From: JBNKZU01 sp050301795
GTDB lineage: Bacteria; Pseudomonadota; Gammaproteobacteria; Thiohalomonadales; Thiohalomonadaceae
Direction: 5' to 3'
Assembly: GCA_050301795.1 (NCBI GenBank)
Contig: JBNKZU010000027.1
Coordinates: forward strand, 1-48,362
DNA length: 48,362 nt
Below, in pieces: positions 32,225 through 44,400 of this stretch. The notes beneath the pieces are model-generated. The model was not told where the DNA came from and made no database searches. It saw only the letters and a list, made by a program, of their open reading frames with translations. The translations under genes were made by a program, and so were the position numbers. Numbering within the stretch: the first letter of the stretch is position 1; each line of letters begins with the position of its first letter.

Positions 32225-32475
32225 ATAAATATCTTTTTAAAATTGACATCGAAAAACTGTTCAAAATAATAGTAATAAAAGCATCCCACTACCTATGCTT
32301 ATCAATTAATTAATAGAGACAATCAACTTAGGAAGAGTCTGAACAAGTGGTCATTGCGACGACTGATTTATCAAACTTAATCATATTTTCCTTAGGCAAC
32401 AACCATAATCAGAAATCTGCCAGATTAACCATGACCCTGAAACAAGGTCACAGTTAATCTTTTGGCAACTATTGA
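32225..32475. other. Intergenic region between adhesin and GSCFA gene
   Basis: These 251 bases are A/T-rich and contain the adhesin terminator candidate (32423-32459) and probably the promoter of the GSCFA-SGNH pair. No gene is supported. Confidence 0.5.
32423..32459 (-). terminator. Hairpin after the giant adhesin gene
   Basis: On the transcribed strand GATTAACTGTGACC and GGTCATGGTTAATC pair over all 14 positions, two of them G-U, with a 9-base loop. It begins 17 bases after the adhesin stop codon. The following sequence (TGGCAGATTTCTG) has only a short T run, so efficiency is uncertain. Confidence 0.6.
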
Positions 32476-35400
32476 TCAATCCGTAATGATCTTGCTTGTA
32501 TCCAATAGGTCTTGAAGGTTCAGCGTTCCACCTTGTGTGAGATCAACACCATCGACCACAATGGTTTGTGTCGCCTGGAAGTATGCCCCACCGTTATGGT
32601 CAATAATGAATCGGGTATCCATAGTGGCATCGCCTGTGAACTCGCCAACCTCCATCTGTAGATAATCTGAAATCGGATTGTTTTGTTCACCCTGCAACAG
32701 ATCGGCAAGATTAATCACATCGCCATCAACATTGAACGACAGGTCTGTAATCGTATCGACTGATGGCATGGTGGTTGTACCCTGATCGTTAGCATTCCAG
32801 ATAAAGGTATCAGCACCCGTTCCACCAGTTAAGGTATCATCACCTCGACCGCCGTAGAGGAAGTCGATTCCACTACCACCGATCAGGGAATCATCACCTA
32901 ATCCGCCATAGATAGAGTCATCACCAGCACCACCGTCTAGGACTGCATCGTTTCCATCGCCACCTCGGATAACATCATTGCCGGCTTCACCGTAGATGGT
33001 ATCCACGCCTTCGTCACCATCAATAGTATCAGCACCACCGCCGGCGTATATCGTATCGTCACCAAGACCACCGCTAATGGTATCGTCACCAACACCAACC
33101 GCTGTGTCATTCACAACCTGATTATCGCCATAGATGGTGTCGTTACCGACATCACCCGTGATATTGTCATTATCCAAACCACCTATAAGTGTATCGTTTC
33201 CATCACCACCTTTGAGGATGTCATAGCCTGCATCACCGATTAATGTATCATCGCCCGCAAGACCTGACAGATAATCGTTACCAGCAACACCTGTAAGTGT
33301 ATTTAATCCCGCAGTATCTACCTGAGTATTGTAGATAGTATTTAAGGTTAAGGTTGCTGTATCACTATTGGTTAATGGATCCGGGTTAGTTAGATCTGTA
33401 AGTGTATATTCGACAACCTCAGGTGCCTGTGCTGTTGTTACATTACTCTGCTGAATAACATCAAATGTCATACTTGTAATATTCGCAACCGCACCACTAC
33501 CTGTAAGAGCCTCAATACGCCCGATATTCGTAAACTCAAGCGGTATCTGTGCAACACCTGCTGGAATAGATACACCACTAACTGAATATTGCCCTAACTC
33601 ACGCCCATCAACATGGAACACAGAGAATGTTAATGAATCATACTGATTTGCTAAATTTGCATAATTTATAACAATGTTTTCTACACCATTTGGATATGTT
33701 GCCTGATCAAAATCAATAAATACTCGTTCTCCAGAGTCGATCGCGTTTGGACCAGTTGGCCCAACTGCCAATCCTTGTGTTGTCAGACTTGCAGTAGCTG
33801 CTGTCAACACACCACCAACACTAGCATTTGCACTTAGAGTAATACCATTTAGTACTGCTCCTAGCATAAAGCTTTGTGTTACAGGAATTGGATCGATAAC
33901 ATTTACTGGGACAGCTACAGGTGAATACTGATAATAACCATTGTCTGCAAATATTAGAGTTGAGCCATCGCTGTTAGTAATCGTTGTTTCTATAGCTCCA
34001 GATGCTGCATTCAATGCCGTGGTATATGAATATGTAGATCCATCGATACCTGTTCCAGAACCGGATCCTGCAACTGTTAAATCGATTGGGTTAAGTGAAT
34101 CACCTCTATAAACAATCTGAGTAATTGTTGAACCATTTATTGCATTATCGATACCGCCACCAGATTTAGCAAAATCAGTCAATGAACCTAAAACACCTCC
34201 ATCTGTACCAACACCAGTAATCACATTACCATCAAGTGTTGTTGCTGCTGCAATGTTAGCATCCATACCAAAGAGTGTATCAGTGTCATCGTTTGCAACA
34301 GGTACACCTTTAACGATATTAATAGTAAATGTATTTGGTTGAGTTATATCACCATCACTATCCTGACCCCTAAAGTTGACGTCAAAGCTGGTATCGACAG
34401 CAACACCTACTGCCGGAGCAAAGCTATATTCTCCCGTACTAAAGTCGAAGATTAATGTACCAAAGGTAAATCCAGCACCTGTTGGTTGTGCTGTAGCGTC
34501 AAGTGTTAACTGATCACTATTAACAACAGTCCACCCAGGAATATCACTGGTAATCTGTGGTAGCGCAACAGGGTTTGCAAGAGGGTCACCTGGTGTGTAG
34601 AAGAACGTTGCGGTATTGCCTGTCCCATCCAGATCAACGGTAATCGTATCTATAAATCCACCATCCGCACCAAATAGTACAGTATTCACATCGCCCTGAA
34701 GTACTACACTTCCTCCAAAGGCAGGTGGAACTGTGCTCAATAACTCCTGTTCAAGGTGTGTCAAATCTGGGACATTTAATGCGTTATTCTGATCAGGCGC
34801 TGCGTTAGCCATCTCATTACCACTACCACCGACCATGTCAACTGTATGGATCGCATCAAGATGAGTAAAGTCAGCAATGCCTGCCCCTATACCTACTGCA
34901 TATGAATCGATACCTCCCGGAGTATTATTAATTGTAGTATCCCAGGCTGTATAATTTGCTGCTGTTGGTGCTGTTGCTGGAACCCCATCAGAAAGGAAGT
35001 ATGTCACTGTTTTAGGATTATTAGCATTAAACGCAGAACCAGCAACATTGTTCACAGAAGGAACTGCACCCACATCAAGTAAGGTAGACATCATGTTCAG
35101 TGGTGCTTGATAGTTTGTACCATTTCCAGACGCGTATGCAGGATCACCGAACGTATCAATAGCCGCAATTGCTGCATCTAGCGTCGTAAATGGAATATTT
35201 CCTTGCCCATTGATTTGCTGATTTAGTGAAATAGCCGTATTTCCAAACTCAATCAGATAAAGTTCGATCGAGTTTGACTGGTTGAAGTACTCACGAGCAA
35301 GAGTCTTTAAAGCCTCTTTAGACATAAGAAGTCGATTTGTCTCTGTTCCATCATCAAGATAAACAAGTCCACCTGCATTAGCGCCGGTCATACTTCCTGA

Positions 35401-38400
35401 TACATCAAGTGTGAATACCAGGCGATAGCTATCCAACTGATTCTGAGGAACATCGGCTACTACAGAAGAACTAACAGGCACATCATCCACAATTGTAATA
35501 TTGAGGTTTGCTGTGCCAGCGTTTGTTGTGTAGCTGATGCTATCAACAACACCCAGATCGTTTGGTGCCACGTTGTTAGCAGGTGTTGTTAGGTTGTAGA
35601 CATAATCACCAGCTGCATAACCCGGTGTTGTATTATCGGTATATATTGTTACATCACCATATTGAGTGGCTACTGTAATCACGCCCGCAACAGGAGTTGC
35701 TGGCTGCAATGCACCAAGCGCATCGGTATATGTGATTGAATTAATCACTGTAGCCCCAGCATCATTTGCAAGCAGATTACCTGTTGCAACGCTCACACCC
35801 TGACCTGCAACCTGACCAGCTTCATCATTAGCGTCAAACAGCGTTTCTGCCTGACCACTTCCACTCGCCATAGCACTCTCGTGAACCACTGCAGTATCAT
35901 CGGCGGCGTTGGTTGCTGTGATGGTCATAGGTGTAGTTGAGGTTGAACCATCACTACTGGTTGCGACCACATCGATGGTGTATGCAGTGCCTGCAACCAG
36001 AGCACCTGTACCTGTGTAGGTCACAGCACCGGTATTAGGATCAATCGTGAATCGACCACCGGCATCACCATTTGCACCCGCAAGATTAAGTGAGTAGGTA
36101 ATGGTATCTTCAGGATCCGGGTCGGATGCCGTTGCAATAATACCAACTGCCGTTCCGGCCACTGCGTTATCAGCTAGTTCATTATTTGCAGGATTAGAAT
36201 CAGATATAAGTCCAACCACACCATCATTCACTGCTGTAACATTTATAGTCATTGCAGCTGGTACGACACCTGTTCCTGTTGCATCGTTAACAGTGAAATT
36301 AAAGCTGTCATATCCAGCACCGTTCGCATTTGGCTGTGGTGTAAACCGGAGTAAACCGCTATCAATATCTGTAAATGTGATCACATCGCCAATCTGAACA
36401 TTTGTCCAGACACCACCTATATTATGTTGTAAGCTGCCTGCCTGCTCTAGTGACTGAATCGTTATAGACAGCGCAGGGGTACCTGTTGGATCAGGATCAA
36501 GATTCAGGAATTCAGCTGAGGTAAACACATGGGCAGTGTCTTCCAATGTTGTAACACTACTCGCCTGCGCCTGAGGTGCCTGACTCTCATCAACTGTTAC
36601 AGCTACGGAATCACTTCCTGCAGTAGCCGCAACTGCTTCAAATCCCCCGCCGGTGACATTCGCAATTGATACCGTGAATCCTTCAAGCCCTTCAGCACCA
36701 GCCGTTAATGCATCATCAATGGCACTAATATCAAAGGTTGCTGATAACTGATTCGCTGGTATGACTACCGTTGTTGAAATAACCGTGTAATCAACTCCGA
36801 ATGTAGCTCCAGAGACCACATCTGGCGTAAATGTCAGATCAACACTGACTGGTGATGTTGGCATATGGGTTACAGCCACTGTAAAGCTAGAACTTGTACC
36901 TTCATATATGGTCGCAGGTCCTGTAATTGATACACCAGCAGTATCTTCCGGTCCGGCTACTGCATCTGTACCTGTTTGATCTGTGATAGTTGTTGTCACC
37001 TGATTGCTACCTGGATCGACTACTACAGACTCAAGCCCACCACTGGTGACAACTGAAGCAATGGTAATTGTAAAGTCTTCTGCTCCCTCTGCTAATGGAT
37101 CATCAATAGTTGCGATTGTTAATGGCAGAGATGTATTACTACCACCTGGTATTGTCCACTGTGCTACTCCAGTAAAGTCTGTACCATCAACCGCTACACC
37201 ACTATATGCAAGATTTACGGTTACATCTGTAAGAGGCGTGTCAGTGATACTAAGTGTATAACTAGCCACTTCACCCTCTACCACTCCTGCGCTTCCAGTA
37301 ATACTCACTAGTGAATCGACAGCCGAGGCCGCCTCGTCAATGGTCGTTGTAAAGGTTGTCGAAGGTAATATTGGGGGTGCTGTAAATGTACCCGGTGTTA
37401 CATTAGTAACAGATACTGAATAACTCTCATTTCCTTCCAGGATTGCATCATTATTAGTAACCACATCAAATGTGCTTATTGAGTTCCCAGTCGCTAGATC
37501 GACACTAAACGTATATGTTCCTGGGGTCACCTCTGTAATCACAGCAGGTGTAGTAGAACCATTAACGTAGATAGCCGTAATATCATCAAGTGTGATATTG
37601 GCACCAGTCAGGGTTACTTCGTATGTTGCGTTAGCAAGTGCATTCTGGCCTGCATCAATGGTGTAATTACCTGTTCCACCTTCGTTGATATTGGCATTAC
37701 CTGTAATGATAATTGAGCCCGGCTCAAGAATATTGGTGGCGACACTGCTGGCGAGTGGATTTAAGGCAATGGCCTCAAACCCTCCACCAGTTACACCTGT
37801 CATAGTAACATTTAGTATCTCAACACCTTCTCCAGTACCATCATCAATACTATTTGCAGTAAAGCCGATAGTTGATTGACCAGCAGGAATTGTCACTGTG
37901 GCAGGTAGAGCATTACTGAAATCAGCTGCAGTTGCGGTACTACCTGTCAGTACGTCCAGAGTAATAACCGTATCAACAGCTGCTGGCTCATCCAGAGTAA
38001 TGGTATAAAGCGCAGGCTGACCTTCAAGGATCTCCGTTGGGCCGGATAGTGTTACCTGAACCGTGGTTGGATTAAGCGCCTCATTAATAGTGGTAGTAAT
38101 ACTTCCACCAACAGCAGGCTGAACAGTAAATCCATTATTGGTGATATTACTTGCAGTGATCTTAAAGGTTTCTAATCCTGTAGGTAATCCCGAGACAGGG
38201 TCAATACCTTCAGCAATCGCATCATCGGTGATGTTCACTGTGAAAGTGGCAGTTGTTGAGCCTGCCACTAATGTTGCTGTGGTCTCACCAACAAAGTCCT
38301 GACCATTCGTTGCTGTGCCCGAGTAGGTCAACGTAATCGTCTCATTTGCCGTTGATGCTTCAGCAACTTTAATCGTATATGTCAACTGGTCGTTATCTGC

Positions 38401-41400
38401 TTCATTAACAGCCGTTGTGCCTGTAATAGACATTAGGTTATTAAGGCTGAACAGCGTATCAATCGTTGCAGTGGCCGAATCAAAAGTTTCTGCATCGGTT
38501 ACTGTTACGTTATAACTTTGTGTAATTGCTCGTTCAAAGCTGGTTCCGCCAGTTTCAAGTCTCACACGATCACCAGCGACAGAGTTTGGCCCTTGTTCAA
38601 TAGTAATACTACGCATCTGCCCATAACCCTCAATGGTATATGTCAGCGAGCCCTGAACGCCTGTCAGCACCTGTGTATGCGCAACACCTTGATCATCAAT
38701 AATAGTAATCAATGCATCCACATCCAGATCCAGAGTCAGTCTTGCGCTGGTTACATCTGCATGCAGGAATTCAAGCGTCAGGGCTTCACCGGGATCCATA
38801 TCATTATCATTACCAATGCCAATTCGTCCTCTGTCCTGTCTCCAACCAATATTAGAGGCTACACCGTTTTTCGTTCCCGACATTAAAATAGAATCAAATG
38901 AAGTAAATGCTGCTGGTACCGCATTTCCATTATTAACTGCTGTAATCACCCCATTCGTATCTGAGAAAGTAAAGTATTGTCCACTAACATTATTAACACC
39001 TTGTACACCTATATAAGTGGTGCCACTGTTATCAAACAGATCAGCGGATGGAACTGGTAGTCCAGATACAGGATCAATAATCGCTGTAACAGGCCCCATC
39101 TGTACAAGATTAGGATTGGTATCAATTGAGAAACTATCCGTAGCAGGATCTACCGTCACTGTATATAACAATTGCTGCGTTGAAGTTAGCGGATCGAATA
39201 CCGCAGCAGGATTAAATGCTGTTGCAACTGCAGCCGTATCGACATAAACATACATCACATCAGGGTTTGCACTATCTACATAGTTATACACCTGATGACC
39301 ATCGAAGCTATATGGAATAGTTACAGCTGCGCCAGGTGTAACCGTAGTTATCCCAGTGACAGGATCGGTTGTAATGATGCTACCAGCATTTACCGTTCTC
39401 GTTGCAGCACCAAACCATGTAGCTGCATTCACTTTATCATACCCAACAATATTGCCACTCAAGTCAGCGGTGTAGGCTACATCAGCACCGGCCACATCCA
39501 GTGTTCCTGTTGATGTTACGCCAGGTAGATTCAACAATGTTTGTGTTTGAGCAACCGGAGTAACAACAACGGCGTCATCCTGAATCGACATATCAAGATT
39601 CACAGCAGCGGTTGTAAACTGACCATCGGAAACCTGAACATTAAAGCTATCCAGTATCGGAGTGTTCACAACATCATGAGTAGCCGCTGATGTTAATTCA
39701 TAACTCCAGCTACCATCATGATAGAAGGTCACAGTGCCATGTGGTGCTGCGATGGTTGTCAGTACATTCGTAGAGCCATCCATCACTCCATAATTGGTTG
39801 TTGCTCCTCCATTTACACCAACAATCAGAGAAAGGTCATTCCCTTCAGGATCTGTCGCATTGATATTACCTGTCACCGTAGTCGTGGTAAGGCCAACAGC
39901 GGTTCCTTCAGTGAGACCTGCTTCATAAACACTACCACCTCCCGCAGTTAATGCACCTGGAGCAGTATTCGTTTCGTTAATAACTGTAGTGACACTATTT
40001 GCACCCGCATCTGCCTGCACAGCCTCATAACCACCACCGGTGATATTACCGATTGTAATCGTGAAGTCTTCATCAAACAGAACACCATCCACGTTTGCAA
40101 CCGCAGTTATATCAAAGGTTGTACTGCTATTAGGTGGATTAATAACAACCTGAGTCAGTCCATTAATCATATCAACACCATTTGTGGCGGTACCTGTATA
40201 TGCCAGATCAATGACTAATGGGGTTAATGGAGCCTCAGACACAGAGACGGTATAGGCACCAACGCCACCATCTTCAAAGATAGCGCTCGCACCTGTAATA
40301 CTCACCAGGGCTGTGTCTGGTACTGCATCATCAATGATTGTTGTTGTAACAGAATTATTAGTTCCATCTACTGCAATGGCTTCAAATCCACCACCCGTTA
40401 CAGTGTCAAGAGTTACGGTAAATGATTCTGTAGCACCTTCTAATAGCGCATCATCCAGTGTATCTATAGTAAAGGTTGCACTATTACTACCCGCAGGAAT
40501 CGTTACAAATGTCGTTCCTGTAAAGTCCTGACCATCCGTTGCAGTACCACTATAAGCAAGGTTTACGGTGATATCTGTATCCGGCGCATTGGCCACACTT
40601 ACGGTGTAGAAGCCGGTAGTCTGACCCTCTGTCACAGCAGTTGGACCACCGACCAGACTTACTAGCTCAGTGTGCGGAGTCACACTATCGTCAATCACTG
40701 TAGTAACCGATGCGCCCACAACTGGCGTCTGAGCAACCGGGAATGCTGGTGTGGCAGTTACATCAACAACATTCGTAATCGTTACCACCAGATCCTCAAG
40801 ATTATCCGCCTGAATGTCATCAATCGTGCTTAGTGTAAATGTACCGCTGTTATTAGGAACAGGTAATCCGGATACTGGATCAATAACAGTACTTGGTATC
40901 TGAACAGTTACCGTTGAAGGTCCAGTATAGTCTGTGCCTGCTGTTGCAGATCCAGTGATTGAAAGTGTTACTTCTAACGTAGATCCAGCTGCTGGTACCA
41001 GTGTAGTACTAACGGTATATTCAACAGCGTCGCCCTCATTCACAAGTGAAGGCGCACTGATTGCCATCATGTTCTGTCCGGTGAAGTATGCCTCAGCAAC
41101 AGCAGTCGTTGCCTGACCATCAGAGTCTGTTACCGTGATATCAAACGATTGATCGATGACACGTTCAAACTGTATGCCTGTCTCACTCAGTCTCATTCGA
41201 TCGCCTACAGCCTCTAAAGTAATACTCTCTAGAGGACCAAGCCCATTGATAATCAATGGCTGCCAATTACCATTTCCATAGAAGGTTCCTGTATGCACAG
41301 TTCCATCCGTTCCAACAGCGGTCCAAGCAACAGAGAAGTTTGTGTCTACTGTAAAGGAGGCAGAAACAACATCAGATGTCAGGAAGTCCATTTTTATAGA

Positions 41401-44400
41401 CTCACCCGCTTCTATATCCTCATCCCTTCTACCACCAATAACACCAATACGACCATTTCTTGCAACACCCCAATCAACACCGGTAAGAGAGCCGTTCACA
41501 TACCCACTAACCTCCATTAGCATGTTTGCCATTGTAGTAGCAGGAGTAACTGGAGCAGCTGATCCAACACCTGAAATGACACCACCAAAATCATTAACAA
41601 CGATGTATGCATTAGCTGCATTAATATCATTATTGGCCGTTGGTGTAGACAGCCCTGCATTATCAAAAATATTAACCGCAGGTGGCCCTGCAAGAGCTGG
41701 ATCCGTTGTAATAGTTATCTGATCGCTATTTGGCAGTGCATCCACTGTAAACAGGGTTGTAGTCGCCACAGGGTTATAGGCTGCTGGTACCGCTGGTGCT
41801 GCTGGTGGGACAAACATTGTGCCATCAGTAAAGGCAATCAGAGAATTAGGTGCTAATGGATCAACATAGTAGTAGATTGCCTGACCAAGGTGAGTCTGAC
41901 CAGAGTAGGCTATTCCGGCTGCATTTCCAGCAAGATTTGTAATCGTAGCGGTGAGATCTGCATTGTACGCCGTATCAGCTCCCAAAGTATCCATTGTGGT
42001 AGTCACTGTAGTCGCGCCACTATTGCTAACCCAGGTATCGTTAATAGATGCTACCGTTGGAACGTCGTTACTTATATTAATCGTAATATCAAGCGGTGTT
42101 GTAGATACCTCAATATTATCGGTCACCGTAACTGATAACAGATCATTGGTTGCAACAGTATGATCTGCCGCATTTGCAAGCTCATAGCTCCAGTTTCCAT
42201 CACCAAAGAATGTGACTGTTCCATAAGTTGTGGTATGGGTACCTATAACATTGGTCGTTCCATCCAGGAGACCGCCATTACCATTAACGAGAGGTTGTCC
42301 ATTAACCCTTACATAAAGATCATTACCATCTAAATCTGTTGCAGATATCCGTCCTGTAGTAATCAGTGAAGTATTTCCAACCTGACTACCTTCAACAAGT
42401 CCTGCTTCATAGACGATTCCAGTGTCTGTTGAGCCACCAGTTGTAAAGTCTGTAATAATCGGAGCATTGTTGTTTTCACTAATCTGGGAATCAACAAACG
42501 ATGCGCCTGGATCTGCCTGAACAGCCTCGTATCCACCTCCACTAAATGAGTCGATACTAATTCTAAAGCTCTCTGCACCTTCTCCGGTCAAACCATCAGG
42601 TATCGACCTGACCTGGAATGTTGTACTGGTCTGTCCAGGAAGTATTATTGCCGTTGTAGTTCCATTAAAGTCTGTGCCATTAACAGCGACACCAGAATAT
42701 ACAAGGTTAACAACCAGTGGATTACCATCAGCAGGTGGATTATCCACACTAACAGTAAATGTTCCTGTAGTACCACCTGAACCAGGAGCTCCTTCATAGA
42801 TCGATGCTGGACCAGAAATACTTACAAGTGCCGTATCTTCAACACCTGGAACGGCATCGCTACCTGTCTGATCTACAATGGTCGTAATCACAGACGATTG
42901 GGTTGCACTCGCCTGAACCAGCTCATAACCACTATTAGTAATATTTCCAATGCTAACCGTTACATTCTCTGCTCCTTCAGCATAAACATCGTCAATCGCA
43001 GGAATAGTGAATGTTGCCGAAGATGTTCCAGCATTCACGTAAATAATGGTTTGACCAATAAAGTCTGTGCCATTAGCCGCAACACCAGAATAATTAATCT
43101 CAACAGCCGCATTATTAATAGCATTAACCGGCGTACCACCCTGGGTAAACTCAATGGTATAAGGTGTAGATGTTTCACCTTCAATAATAGTTGCAGGCCC
43201 AGTTAATGTTGCATCAACGGCAATTGCTGTCGGTATCTCATCAATCAAGGTAGTTGAACTAGCACCTGTGGTAGGTGCATTAACAGGGAATGCTGGTGCT
43301 GCCGGATTTACATCACTAAAGCCAACAACAGTTACCGTCATGCTTTCAAGATTATCTACAAGCTGATCATCAACCGTTGTAATTGTATAGGTTGCTGTAT
43401 TACTACCGGCTGCCATTGTTACAACAGCTGTAGTTGCTCCGTTGTAATCTACACCGCCACTGGTTGCTGTTCCGCCGATAGAAAGCAACACATAACAGTC
43501 TGCAGCTGCTGCCTCAGAGGTTGTAATGGTATAGGTAACACTATTCACCTCATCAACAAATTCAGGAGAGGTAACTACCGTTACATTCTGATCAGTAAAT
43601 ATTGGATCTATAACTGTAGTGGCTGTATCACCATCCGTATCAGTAACCGTAGCGGTAATTTCAGGATTAAATACTCTATTGAAAGTTGAGCCTGTAGGAT
43701 TAATTTGGAGAGTGGACTGACCATTGGCATTCGCACCTTCGATCGTCAGACGATGAATATTTCCTATACCAGCTATATTAAGTACAGCCAGACTACTGGT
43801 TTGAGTATCCAGAACATTGCCAGCAGCGTCATAAGCAGTCCATCTGTAAAGATCTCCAGCCGCACCTGTAGTTACATTAAATGTAATGGCATTTGCATCA
43901 GCATTTGTGAACTCAAAATGTAGTTGTTCGCCAAAGGCCTGTTCAACCCATCGATTTGAACCATTACCCTGTAAGTCATCTACACCAATCCTGTTATTAC
44001 CTGAATCCCACTGAACTAGTGCTGTAGCTCCGGTAAAGTCTGTTCCACTTACCATCATCACTGTATTGCTGTTGATACCAGCAACTGCTGTTGCTGTATC
44101 AGCAAAGGCTGCCGTAGTTACAGCACCTGCAGGAGTCATATCCATACTAATGTGAGAACCGGTCAGTCGACCTGAATTAGAGTTCATATTGCCAGCGACG
44201 ACATTATCAAAGATGGGTAATGCACCAGTGAAGTTCTGAATACTATAAGTGTCATTAACTGTATCAATTGACACTTCAAACAGTTTGGTTTGAGTCCCGT
44301 TAAATGCAGCACCTCCCGGATCTGTATAGGCAACCAGACTATATGTGTTAGTCACTGGATCCAGATAGTTACAATAGTAAATAGGAGCCGCATTTGATGT

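Noticed and set aside
32820..33310. GG-x-G-x-D coding repeats as a CRISPR or DNA satellite
   Set aside because: They are in-frame RTX nonapeptides with variable codons, not DNA-level repeats.
36101..43923. Many plus-strand frames of 60-126 codons opposite the giant adhesin
   Set aside because: They have Ser/Thr/Val-rich or Cys/Arg-rich compositions that mirror the repetitive minus-strand codons. None has motifs or start signals.
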